Origin: CBDBND01 sp965207985
GTDB taxonomy: Bacteria > Pseudomonadota > Alphaproteobacteria > Rhodospirillales > Rhodospirillaceae
Direction: 5' to 3'
Length of the DNA stretch: 64,000 nucleotides
NCBI GenBank assembly: GCA_965207985.1
Contig: CBDBND010000031.1
Location: 1 to 64,000, forward strand
Shown here: positions 33,752 to 41,683 of the stretch, piece after piece
Layout: each line of letters begins with the position of its first letter
Position numbering within the stretch: the stretch's first letter is position 1
Program-made: the position numbers and the translations under genes
The notes under the pieces: model-generated
The model's input: the letters and a program-made list of their open reading frames with translations, nothing else
Told to the model about the DNA's origin: nothing
The model's database searches: none

Positions 33752-34260
33752 TCACTCAGCAGTAGCAAAGAACGTTGCTTCGTTGTGAGAGATTTGACTG
33801 CAGCCTCACCAAATATATCCTTAAACAGGCTGGTAAAAACGTCTGTCTTTGCTCCATCAAGTCTCGATTCTAGTTTTGAAAAATTTTCTGCGGCTGAGTA
33901 TGAAGACCGGTATCCAGCAATTGTATTTGATACCAACTTTGCCAGATTGAGAATGTCCACCGAGTTTTTGTAAAGAAAATTAACGTCTGACAGCACGCCA
34001 ATTTCATTGCCTATATGATGTAACTGCTCTTCAGTTATTAGAAGAACGTATTTGCCACCATCATTAAGCTCCATTGACAGACCCAAAAACTCTACGGGTG
34101 TTTTTGGATCACATATCTGAGTTTTGCTGGTTGACCCTCCAACTGCGGGAACCTCTAACCCAATTTCTGCGAGAATATCTCGAACAATACTGTCAGCTGT
34201 CCAACAAGCTTCTTCGTCATCACAAGGGATCAAGAAGTCATCCGCATACCTGAGCACCAT
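33748..34260 (-). pseudogene. Reverse transcriptase, C-terminal fragment
   Basis: Reads 'RYADDFLIPCDDEEACWTADS', containing the Y-A-D-D catalytic box of reverse transcriptases. 'LEVPAVGGSTSKTQICDPKTPVEFLGLSMEL' follows, with the 'KT' and 'FLG' motifs that come next in the RT palm and thumb, and then about 90 residues of helical C-terminal region. Fingers and most of the palm are missing: the frame is cut immediately before YADD by an IS3 piece. The TAG stop (33748-33750) lies inside the CTAG terminus of IS copy 1, so the true C-terminus may also be lost. No template-repeat, msr/msd-like or group II intron structure remains nearby to tell its class. Confidence 0.75.
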
Positions 34261-34766
34261 CCTGGATGATTACTCCCGCTACATCATCGCCTGGACGCTG
34301 TGTACGAGCATGAAGGCCAGTGACGTCACAGACACCCTGGAACTAGCATTGCAGGCCTCAGGCTGCGACCGGGTCGAGGTCCGGCACAAGCCCCGCCTGC
34401 TGTCAGACAATGGCGCGTCCTACATCTCTAGCGAACTGGCCGAATGGCTCGACGACAACGGCATGGATCATGTGCGCGGCGCACCCTATCACCCGCAGAC
34501 ACATCCTGGGCAAGATCGAGCGGTGGCATCAGACCCTGAAGAACCGCATCCTGTTAGAGAACTACTTCCTGCCGGGCGATCTCAAGACCGGGATCGGGCG
34601 CTTCGTCGCCTACTACAATCACCACCGCTACCACGAGAGCCTGAGCAATCTGACGCCCGCCGACGTCTACTTCGGGCGCGGCGAAACCATCTTACTCGAA
34701 AGGGAGAGAATCAAACAAAACACCATCAACCAACGGCGCTTGCAGCACCGCAAAACCGCCGCCTAA
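34247..34766 (+). mobile_element. IS3-family transposase, C-terminal half with one frame break
   Basis: Begins exactly where the fragment at 5690-5768 ends: 'YLSTILDDYSRYIIAWTLCTSM'. The second catalytic Asp is in 'PRLLSDNGASYISSELAEWL'; 'GAPYHPQT' follows. At about 34500 a small indel shifts the frame; the other frame continues 'LGKIERWHQTLKNRILLENYF' with the catalytic Glu, then 'YYNHHRYHESLSNLTPADVYFGR', ending 'HRKTAA'. Together with the 5.7-kb piece all three DDE residues exist, but not in one gene. A deletion-riddled second copy of the same region lies at 34915-35200. Confidence 0.85.
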
Positions 34767-34914
34767 ACTGAAAACCAAGATGGGCCAAACCCTCTCGTTT
34801 AGTTTATCAACCCCCGCTGGTCCTCAAATACAATCTAACCCCTTCCGAATGCGTGCGTGGACCGCCGGCGCGCAGGCTCTTGCGGTCGCGCGCAAGACGG
34901 AGAGTGAGAACAAT

Positions 34915-35200
34915 GGCAAACTAGCATTGCAGGCCTCATGCTGCTGACCGGGTCGACACGTTCAGTTGGCGCGTCCTACAGCCTAGCGAACTGGCGCGTG
35001 AGACGCAGGGCAAGATCGAGTCGGTAGCGCGGGCGATCTCAAGACCGGTGATCGCTGGACCATACCACGCCTGAGCACATCGCGACGCCCCGCGCCGAGG
35101 TCGGGCGCGTGCGAAACCATCTTACTCGAAAGGGTCCACCATCAACCAACCGCAAAACCGCCGCCTAAACTGAAAACCAAGATGGGCCAAACCCTCTTGC
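34915..35200 (+). repeat. Collapsed second copy of the IS3 C-terminal region
   Basis: Blocks identical or nearly identical to 34343-34796 follow in the same order but with the DNA between them shortened. Matching blocks include CTAGCATTGCAGGCCTCA, TGGCGCGTCCTACA, TAGCGAACTGGC, GGGCAAGATCGAG, GGGCGATCTCAAGACCGG, GCGAAACCATCTTACTCGAA and AACTGAAAACCAAGATGGGC. About 280 bases correspond to about 455 in the better copy. At the site where the 34.5-kb copy is frameshifted, this one reads ACGCAGGGCAAGATCGAG, which fits the intact gene, so it is not simply derived from its neighbour. Non-coding. Confidence 0.8.
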
Positions 35201-35615
35201 ACTCTGACGATCGGACAGGCCGGCCCCGAGAAGAACAAACCTCCTCGAGTAGCGGTTAAGGGTACAGAAGGCCTGCTCCTGATCCGCCGCACTTTTAAAC
35301 GGCAGGACCTAAACCCTGCCCACGGTTCACCATGTCTCTTGTCTGGACCGCGCGTCGGCTCATAGCCTCGTCGGCCTCCAAGGTCGGGCCCCAAACTGGG
35401 CTTTCCGAACCCCGCCAAGATTGGTTCACCTCTCGACGGCTTTTTCAGTTGCGTGCATGTGGACCGGTCGTTCGATTGGACGGCGCGATTCACGTTGAGT
35501 CTAGATGAGGTCGACGCAATTCCAAGTCAAGAAGGAAGATCAGAAAAAGTTGCCCTATTGTCGCGCGGGTGACGTAGAGCAACCCTGATTCCTGTTTAGA
35601 CGTTACTATCCCGTC
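35201..35615. other. Unassigned stretch right of the IS3 remnants
   Basis: About 400 bases without a supported gene. A minus-strand frame of 123 residues (35122-35493) overlaps the repeat and shows no motif I recognise. The region may hold the IS3 end and the promoter of the DHFR-like gene at 35616. Confidence 0.4.
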
Positions 35616-35946
35616 ATGGCCGCTTCTAAAGTCCGTTTGTATATCGCTGCTTCCTTGGACGGTTACATCGCCACGCCCGACGGCAGCGTCGCGTTTCTTG
35701 ACCGCTTCCGTGGCAATTACGGCCTTGATGAATTTCTTGCCCAAGTCGGAACGGTCGTCCTTGGCCGCACCACCTACGATCAGCTCAAGGCGCTGGGCCA
35801 ATGGCCTTACGAAGACAAGCGCGCCTATGTGCTCACCACCAATGAGATCAGCACCAGCCATGGTAATGCCAAGCGGGTGGCTTCGGCGGCCAAACTGATT
35901 CCCTTTTCTTTCCCGACGGCGTCGTTCGTCTCACCTACGTTAAGTG
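35616..35946 (+). pseudogene. RibD-C/DHFR-like reductase with internal deletion
   Basis: Starts 'MAASKVRLYIAASLDGYIATPDGSVAFLDRF', the N-terminus of the dihydrofolate-reductase-like RibD C-terminal family, with 'TVVLGRTTYDQLKALGQWPYEDKRAYVLTTN'. After about 90 residues it skips: the usual middle (NADPH Gly motif 'GG..L...L') is missing. A C-terminal end, 'SLFFPDGVVRLTYVK', appears in another frame, stopping at 35946. An internal deletion of roughly 200-250 bases would explain it. The reading frame of the intact start runs on to 36062 over the antisense of the next gene, which is not meaningful. Confidence 0.7.
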
Positions 35947-35950
35947 AAAC

Positions 35951-36742
35951 CTACACAAGCGCTCTCCGACGGTTAAGGGCAACGAACATCATCGCAAAAA
36001 CGATGGAAACGAGCAGCGACGCGCTCAAGCCCAAGGCTTCGCCCCACCACAACACGCCGTAGTGCAGCGCGAGAAACGCGACGATCATGATCGACACTAC
36101 CCGGAGCGCGCTTTGCATGGTCAAAGCCAAAGCCGCACCGCCCATGCGAATATGCAGGATCGCCGTCAGCGACGAAAAGACGATGGGGAACGCCGCCCCC
36201 ATGCCGGTGCCGATGGTGCCGAGCGCATCGGACAATGTCACCACGGCGGCAACGAACAGACCGACGACAAAAGCGCGCAACGGTAATTCAAACCAGCGCG
36301 GTTTGTTTACCGGCAGAACGTCAAGTTCGAAGATCATTTTCCGTGTCAGCCAAATGCCGGCTGCGTACATGACAATGTTGACGGCAAAGGCGCTCATCGG
36401 AGTCCACGGGATCTGGGAAATGGGATAAGCGAACGCGGCCCACATGGCCAGTCCGCCACCGAGGGTACCGACCACGTTGGTGCGGGGGGCGAGGTAGATC
36501 ACCGTTAATACGAACGGCGCCAATGCGATCATGGAGGCGAGACTGTAGACAGCACTGGCAGCCACGAAAGCGGCGTCCTCTTTCAAGGCCAGCATCACAT
36601 AGGCCGGCCCGGCGGAAGTGGGAAAGGCGCCGATGAGCGCCGCCCAAAAGGGTCCGGCCCGTTCGGCCGCTGCCGTCGCCGCCAACACCACTGCGGCGGT
36701 GACCACCATTCTGATCAGCAAAGGAATCCAAAACTCTTCCAT
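35951..36742 (-). CDS. Unknown integral membrane protein
   Basis: 263 residues from ATG 36742. Nearly all hydrophobic, with about eight to ten likely helices: 'WIPLLIRMVVTAAVVLAATA', a conserved-looking 'GPFWAALIGAFPTSAGPAYVML' re-entrant or helix turn with Pro and Gly, and later a pair rich in Ala and Val ending 'VSIVFAMMFVALNRRRALV'. No binding motif is recognisable. It follows the AbfD-like fragment by 68 bases on the same strand. A transporter or small-molecule permease is the simplest guess but is not shown by the sequence. Confidence 0.7.
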   Translation of the reverse strand: MEEFWIPLLIRMVVTAAVVLAATAAAERAGPFWAALIGAFPTSAGPAYVMLALKEDAAFVAASAVYSLASMIALAPFVLTVIYLAPRTNVVGTLGGGLAMWAAFAYPISQIPWTPMSAFAVNIVMYAAGIWLTRKMIFELDVLPVNKPRWFELPLRAFVVGLFVAAVVTLSDALGTIGTGMGAAFPIVFSSLTAILHIRMGGAALALTMQSALRVVSIMIVAFLALHYGVLWWGEALGLSASLLVSIVFAMMFVALNRRRALV

Positions 36743-36809
36743 GGCGCGGCAGGTGATGGAGGGAAAGAGCGGGAATGTCCAGCCCCGTGCGGGGAGCGGC
36801 GCTGCGTTT

Positions 36810-37306
36810 TTACTCGGCGGCCTCGGAGACGGGCGGATCGTCGAGCAGGAAATCGGGCACGCGGCAGCCGACGGTGCAACAGCGTCCCGGCTGCCGATCG
36901 GGTTTCTTGCCGTCCCGCTCAAGGAGATCGCGGTCCAAGAGCTGCTGCACGATCTCTTTCTTTTCACCGACAGGATACTGCCGCCAGATCTCCCGCTTCA
37001 TGGCCGCCGGGGAGCCGCCGCCGTGCAGGGAAATCACCGAATACCAGCCGCCCTGGTGAGATGCGGTGAGATCTTCCATCAACCGCGCGGTTTGCTTGTG
37101 CTGTTCAGCGGGCACACTTGCATTACCTTGCAACACGGCGTCCAGCGAGGCCGCCGTGACCGGATTGTGATCTTCTTCCGGACCGGGCAGCGCAACGATG
37201 AGCCCACCGGAGACCGTGTGGGCGAGCCGGTGCATGTCGTAAATCTGCGTCGACATCAAAAGCTTGCCGATGTTGGAGAACACCGGTTCGGGCATGATGT
37301 TGAATG
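36810..37306 (-). pseudogene. 4-hydroxybutyryl-CoA dehydratase / 4-HPA 3-hydroxylase family, C-terminal fragment
   Basis: Reads 'NIMPEPVFSNIGKLLMSTQI', 'HTVSGGLIVALPGPEEDHNP', 'RLMEDLTASHQGGWYSVISLHGGGSPAAMKREI' and a Cys-containing tail ending 'PPVSEAAE'. The order '..P.PV..NIGK', 'GGL.V..P..ED..NP', 'R....DLTAS..GGW..V..LHG.GS..A' is that of the HpaB/AbfD C-terminal helical domain. The N-terminal two-thirds (FAD-binding, Fe-S Cys/His ligands) are missing. The left partner at the junction is the citE C-terminal piece, read in another frame. Not functional. Confidence 0.65.
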
Positions 37307-37307
37307 G

Positions 37308-37848
37308 AAGCGATGCCGTCTTTTTCTGCCTGCTCAAAAGCAGCAACGATCTTCTCCGCCCGGGCGACGTCGTCTTGTGTGGGTGTGAACACGTCATTGG
37401 CGGGGTCGACCTGGTCGGGATGAATGCAGAGCTTGCCTTGGAACCCGAGTCCGCGCGCCCGTTCGCAGGAGCGGCGCCAAGCATCGTGTTCTTTGATGTG
37501 GAGAAAGACCGTGTCGATGGGCGGCTCCAAACCACCGAGACGGGAGGCCAGCACCATTTCCGAGCGCACCGTCAGCAACACCTCTTCGTCCAGATCCCAT
37601 TCCAAACCCAAGTCACGGGTGTAATCCCCCGCGCCGAGGGAAAGACGTTTGACCCTGGATGGCGTTTGCGCAATGTCGCGCAAGGCATCCGCACCCTTGG
37701 CGGTCTCGACAATGGGCATGAGATCGATGGCACCCGGTTGCAGATCACGATCCCGCTCCAAGTTGGACAACAACCAGTCGACGGCTTGTAGATCGGCCGC
37801 GCTCTCCAACTTGGGCAGAACAATGCCATCGAGGTTGGAACTCACCAC
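37308..37848 (-). pseudogene. CitE-like (HpcH/HpaI) lyase, middle and C-terminal fragment
   Basis: From 37848 leftwards: 'VVSSNLDGIVLPKLESAADLQAVDWLL', 'DLMPIVETAKGADALRDIA', 'VKRLSLGAGDYTRDLGLEWD' and 'GLGFQGKLCIHPDQVDPAND'. These are the 'PK.E', 'P.IET..G', 'GA.D...D.G' (Mg-binding Glu/Asp) and 'G..GK..IHP.Q' motifs of CitE/malyl-CoA lyases. It takes up within a few residues of where the 18.5-kb piece ends. The far C-terminus is replaced by the AbfD-like fragment after 'EKDGIAS'. With the N-terminal half, all catalytic-barrel motifs would be present in one gene. Confidence 0.85.
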
Positions 37849-37849
37849 G

Positions 37850-38462
37850 CTGCATAGATCAGCTGGCCGCTTTGACTCATAATTCGTGTTTGCAGCATAT
37901 CCTTGAGGATCGGTTCAATTTCTTTGCTGAGCTCGTCGTAGTCGATTTTTTTACCCTGCATCTTTTGAGTTAGGGTCTGTGGAACATGGAACCGGCGGAT
38001 GCTTGATCGTTCTCCGACGCGCCGGTCCGGTCCGATATATTCACTGGTAACGACGTACATGGTTTGGGTACGGCTGGCTATTCTCACCCGATCAGTGACG
38101 TCTTTTGGCGGCACCGGATGGACAAGGATGTTGTCGCATCCCGAACGAAGAGCACGTTTGGCGCCGTCAACGTGTTCCGGTGCGAGCGCGCAAAACATGG
38201 TGATGAAAGGATTGCGGCCGATCCTATTTTGACGGACATCGCGAACAAACTGGAATACGCCTCCGCCAAGCGTGTCAGACAGAACGGCTACATCAATGCC
38301 GCCTTCGTCAAGCTTGGCTTTGACCTCTTCAAGACTGAGGGCAACAACCGTCGTGCCAAAGCTCGCGTCGCGAAGTCCGTCCGCAAGCTGTGCGGCTCTT
38401 TTGGCTTTTGTGTCACCGATGAGTACGAAGACATTGCCGAGCATCTCAACTTTTGTTGCCAC
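37850..38462 (-). pseudogene. Receiver-like regulator, N-terminal part (separated from its cNMP domain)
   Basis: About 200 residues. A receiver-like fold starts 'NVFVLIGDTKAKRAAQLADGL', with an Asp in 'VAVLSDTLGG' and a 'NPFITMFCAL' strand. It ends with 'MYVVTSEYIGPDRRVGERSS', a tail often seen in Rhodospirillales-type regulators. The acidic pocket is weak ('IGDT'), so phosphorylation is uncertain. The last natural residues are 'MSQSGQLI'; the stop (37842) lies in citE DNA. Joined through TGATCT to 18717 onwards, the frame continues 'CKELIGAYATSQ' into the cNMP-binding part, giving a protein of about 505 residues. Confidence 0.8.
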
Positions 38463-38649
38463 AGTTCGAAGCTTGCCCCGCCAGTTCGGATCGCAAATTC
38501 AAATTCAGACGTCGATGGTTCAACGCATCCGGTCGGACGGGCCCCCTATTTTCCCAGAATGATGTTCATACCCGAAAATGCATGGGCACCAAAACCCTAA
38601 TGGATCATCCACTTAGCAGGTGGTTTGCGGTGGTTAGAACAGGAGACGG

Positions 38650-38725
<76 letters not shown>

Positions 38726-38900
38726 GATCTGATCTGGGACGGACGGCCAAAAAGGTAGGGCGGCTGCCCGAGCGGGGCGGACCTTAGGCAGTTCGCCTAC
38801 CGCCATCAAGGGAAAAATCCAGTCAATTCGGGAGGGTCACCTGCGTTCGTTGGCCATCGATGCTCAATTGCCGGTGGAAAAAGGGAAATCAAAATATCCC

Positions 38901-39254
38901 TTAGTTAGACCCTTCGTTTGAGCTGTCGATGGGGCCGATCACGCTATCGACGTCGTCATCATCTTCGTCGTCGAGTCCGGCGTCATCATCCATGAGATCG
39001 TCATCATCGTCGTCAGTGTCGATATCCTCGATGTCGTCAATATCGTCCGGTTCTTTCCCCTCCTTAGATTCAGGGGCTGGACTTTCTTTCACGGGTTTGG
39101 GCGCCGCCGATTCAGTTTTCTTTGACCGGAACGTCTTTGGACGTTCGTTTTCAGTGCCGCACTTCGGACACGGGGCCGGCGCCTTATTCAGATCGTAATA
39201 GCGGGCTCCGCAACTGGAGCATGTCAATTTTTCTCCAAGATCAACCTTACCCAC
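38901..39254 (-). CDS. FYDLN-acid domain protein (TIGR02300 family)
   Basis: 117 residues. N-terminal 'GEKLTCSSCGARYYDLNKAPAPCPKCGTE' has a CxxC...CxxC zinc-ribbon and the family's 'YYDLNK' signature. A Pro/Lys-rich linker follows, then a very acidic tail (Asp runs at ~75-105). The family is practically confined to alphaproteobacteria and usually sits next to aroA and tRNA-Ala, as here; its function is unknown. Divergent from aroA with a 260-base gap. Confidence 0.93.
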   Translation of the reverse strand: MGKVDLGEKLTCSSCGARYYDLNKAPAPCPKCGTENERPKTFRSKKTESAAPKPVKESPAPESKEGKEPDDIDDIEDIDTDDDDDDLMDDDAGLDDEDDDDVDSVIGPIDSSNEGSN

Positions 39255-39424
39255 TGCCTTCGTCTCCTCTGCCCAATCATCCTCGCCGCAGTCAAAAGGA
39301 AGCCAATATCCTCCAGGCCAGGTCCTTTACCAGAATCCGGAAAGCGCATTTGCCAAATTCGAACGGTCCTGTCAAAACCTATTCTTCATTGGGCTAACGC
39401 TCAGGCGCCCCGCTAGGTTTCCCG

Positions 39425-39458
39425 GCCGCCCTGTGGTAAGACCCGGCGGCTTTTTTTT
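39425..39458 (+). terminator. Intrinsic-terminator-like hairpin upstream of aroA
   Basis: GCCGCC (39425-39430) pairs with GGCGGC (39445-39450). An inner GGT/ACC pairing lies within the loop, and eight Ts follow directly. The orientation is plus, yet no plus-strand gene lies upstream within the 170 bases before it. It sits 57 bases before aroA, so it could act as an attenuator of the aroA-cmk transcript or end a short RNA. Confidence 0.6.
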
Positions 39459-39514
39459 GTGCCACCCGGTGTCCCCGTGAAATGCCCCTCTTTCCGTTTT
39501 TTTGACACCTGAAA

Positions 39515-40876
39515 ATGACCGAGTTGAACCCCCGAGTAACGTCGTCAGTCCTGTCCTTTGACCTTCGCGGCACGGTCCAGGTGCCAGGTGACAAGTCCAT
39601 TTCTCATCGCGCTCTCATGCTCGGGAGTCTCGCCGTTGGGGAAACCCGCATAGAGGGCCTGCTCGAAGGCGATGATGTTCTCAATACGGCGAAAGCCATG
39701 CAGGCCCTTGGTGCATCGGTGGAGCGCACAGCACCGGTTGGCAATCCTGGGGCTTGGGTTGTGCATGGCCGTGGTGTCGGTGGCCTGATTGAGCCCGATG
39801 GCGTGCTCGACATGGGAAACTCCGGCACCGGGGCCCGGCTTCTGACCGGACTGCTCGCCTCCCACCCTCTGACGGCGGTGGTCACCGGCGACGACTCCTT
39901 GCGCCGTCGGCCCATGGATCGCATCACCAAACCACTGAGCCGGATGGGCGCCAGTTTTCAATGCCGAACGGGCGGTCTATTGCCCATGACCGTGACTGGC
40001 ACGAACGATCCCATGGCCATGACCTATGACAGCCCTGTGGCGTCGGCCCAGGTCAAATCCGCCGTTCTGCTGGCGGGCCTACACGCTTGCGGTAAGACAA
40101 CTGTCGTTGAGCCGTCACCAACCCGGGACCATACGGAACGTATGCTGAAATATTTTGGGGCAGAGGTCGGCACAGCCCCGGTTGAGGAGTCGTCTTCCGC
40201 CCAAGCCGTAACCGTCACCGGTTTGCCCGAACTCTCAGGCCGCCCGGTGACCATCCCCGGCGATCCGTCGTCGGCCGCATTTCTTGTTGTCGCGACGTTG
40301 ATCACCGACGGATCGGACGTTCTGCTCGAAGGGATCGGTCTCAATCCTCGCCGCACAGGAGTGTATGAGACGCTCAAGGAAATGGGAGCTGACTTGGCGG
40401 TACTTAATCCCCGGGAGGAATGTGGGGAACCGGTCGGCGACTTGCATGTGAAATCCAGCCGGCTACGTGGCGTTTCCGTGCCCGCCGACCGCGCACCCTC
40501 CATGATTGATGAATATCCCATCCTGGCGGTGGCCGCCGCCTGTGCCGAAGGAGAGACCCGCATGGACGGTCTTGCAGAGCTTCGGGTCAAGGAGAGCGAC
40601 CGGCTTTCGGCCATGGCATCCGGGCTCTCCGCCTGTGGTGTCAACGTCAACGTCAGTGAAGATGCTTTAACGGTAACAGGATGCAATGGCCCGGTTGCTG
40701 GCGGTGCGGTTGTTCCTGTCCAGCTCGATCACCGTATTGCCATGGCCTTCTTAATTCTTGGCACGGCGGCTAAGTCAGTCATTGGTGTTGACGATGTCTC
40801 AGCCATCACCACCAGTTACCCCGATTTTCTTGAACACATGACGACCCTTGGCGCAAAGATTCATGGCGCCGAATAA
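39515..40876 (+). CDS. aroA: 3-phosphoshikimate 1-carboxyvinyltransferase (EPSP synthase)
   Basis: 453 residues. Joins PEP and shikimate-3-phosphate in the chorismate pathway, in the cytoplasm. Motifs: 'GDKSISHRALMLGSLAVG' (PEP and S3P contact, Lys-Ser-Ile-Ser), 'LDMGNSGTGARLLTGLLA' (conserved NAGTA-type loop; the Gly-Thr-Gly form with Ala marks many glyphosate-insensitive class II enzymes), 'SAQVKSAVLLAGLHA', 'DRAPSMIDEYPILAVAAACAEG' (catalytic Asp and Glu), and 'LDHRIAMAFLILG'. ATG 39515 gives the expected N-terminus. The stop overlaps the cmk start by 14 bases, so translation is probably coupled. Adjacent cmk and rpsA match the usual alphaproteobacterial operon. Confidence 0.97.
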   Translation: MTELNPRVTSSVLSFDLRGTVQVPGDKSISHRALMLGSLAVGETRIEGLLEGDDVLNTAKAMQALGASVERTAPVGNPGAWVVHGRGVGGLIEPDGVLDMGNSGTGARLLTGLLASHPLTAVVTGDDSLRRRPMDRITKPLSRMGASFQCRTGGLLPMTVTGTNDPMAMTYDSPVASAQVKSAVLLAGLHACGKTTVVEPSPTRDHTERMLKYFGAEVGTAPVEESSSAQAVTVTGLPELSGRPVTIPGDPSSAAFLVVATLITDGSDVLLEGIGLNPRRTGVYETLKEMGADLAVLNPREECGEPVGDLHVKSSRLRGVSVPADRAPSMIDEYPILAVAAACAEGETRMDGLAELRVKESDRLSAMASGLSACGVNVNVSEDALTVTGCNGPVAGGAVVPVQLDHRIAMAFLILGTAAKSVIGVDDVSAITTSYPDFLEHMTTLGAKIHGAE

Positions 40877-41522
40877 AAAAATCATCATCGCCATCGACGG
40901 ACCAGCGGCTTCCGGAAAGGGCACCTTGGCCCGCCGCCTGGCGGCCCATCTCGGGCTGCGTTACCTGGATACGGGCAGCCTTTACCGGGCGACCGGTCTG
41001 ACTGTGCTCAAGGCAGGTCAGGACCCCACCAACGAGGCTCACGCCGTTGCCGCGGCAAAGTCTTTGGATCTTGACGCCTTCACGGCAGAGGAATTGCGCA
41101 GCGAGGCCGCCGGTGTAGCCGCCTCGCAAGTGGCGTTCATGCCCCCGGTCCGCGCCCAACTGCTGGATTTTCAGCGCAAATTCGCCGAGGACCCCGGTCC
41201 CGACTACAACGGCGCCATTCTCGACGGACGGGATATCGGCACGGTCGTGTGCAAGGACACGGCTGACGTCAAAATCTTCGTTGAAGCCACTTTGGAGACC
41301 AGAATTGAAAGGCGGATCAAGGAGTTGCGTGAACGGGGTGAATCCTTTAAAGAACCCGACGTTCGTGCCGATATGGAGGCCCGCGACGCCCGCGACCGGG
41401 ACCGTTCGGTTGCACCGCTCAAGCCAGCGGACGATGCGTGGCTTCTCCATACCGATGATATGAACGCGGATGAAGCCTTTGCCGCCGCAACGGCTCACAT
41501 CCAAGAGAAAGTTGCCTCTTAA
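40863..41522 (+). CDS. cmk: Cytidylate kinase
   Basis: 219 residues from ATG 40863. Phosphorylates CMP and dCMP. The P-loop is 'IAIDGPAASGKGTLARRLA', followed by the 'YLDTGSLYRATG' CMP-site motif, 'ILDGRDIGTVV' (base-binding Asp-Gly-Arg) and 'EARDARDRDRSVAPLKPADDAWLLHTD' (Arg lid and Asp). Overlaps the end of aroA. About 160 bases separate it from rpsA, the standard cmk-rpsA neighbour pair. Confidence 0.97.
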   Translation: MAPNKKIIIAIDGPAASGKGTLARRLAAHLGLRYLDTGSLYRATGLTVLKAGQDPTNEAHAVAAAKSLDLDAFTAEELRSEAAGVAASQVAFMPPVRAQLLDFQRKFAEDPGPDYNGAILDGRDIGTVVCKDTADVKIFVEATLETRIERRIKELRERGESFKEPDVRADMEARDARDRDRSVAPLKPADDAWLLHTDDMNADEAFAAATAHIQEKVAS

Positions 41523-41683
41523 GAACGTTTCCAACCAGGCACCGTGGCTATCAGAGTGCGGCCAACGCACCGCATGATGTTTGAAGGTGTCGGTTCGCGG
41601 TAAATCCGGAATGGTCCGGACCCGCACACTCAGACCGCCGGACTCAACCGGCTGGCAAGGCGCAGAAAGAAAGGAACGCATGT

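Noticed and set aside
38929..39198. Plus-strand ORF with long Ser runs, and an apparent triplet repeat of ATC/TCG.
   Set aside because: It is the antisense of the Asp-rich tail of the FYDLN-acid protein, not an independent repeat.
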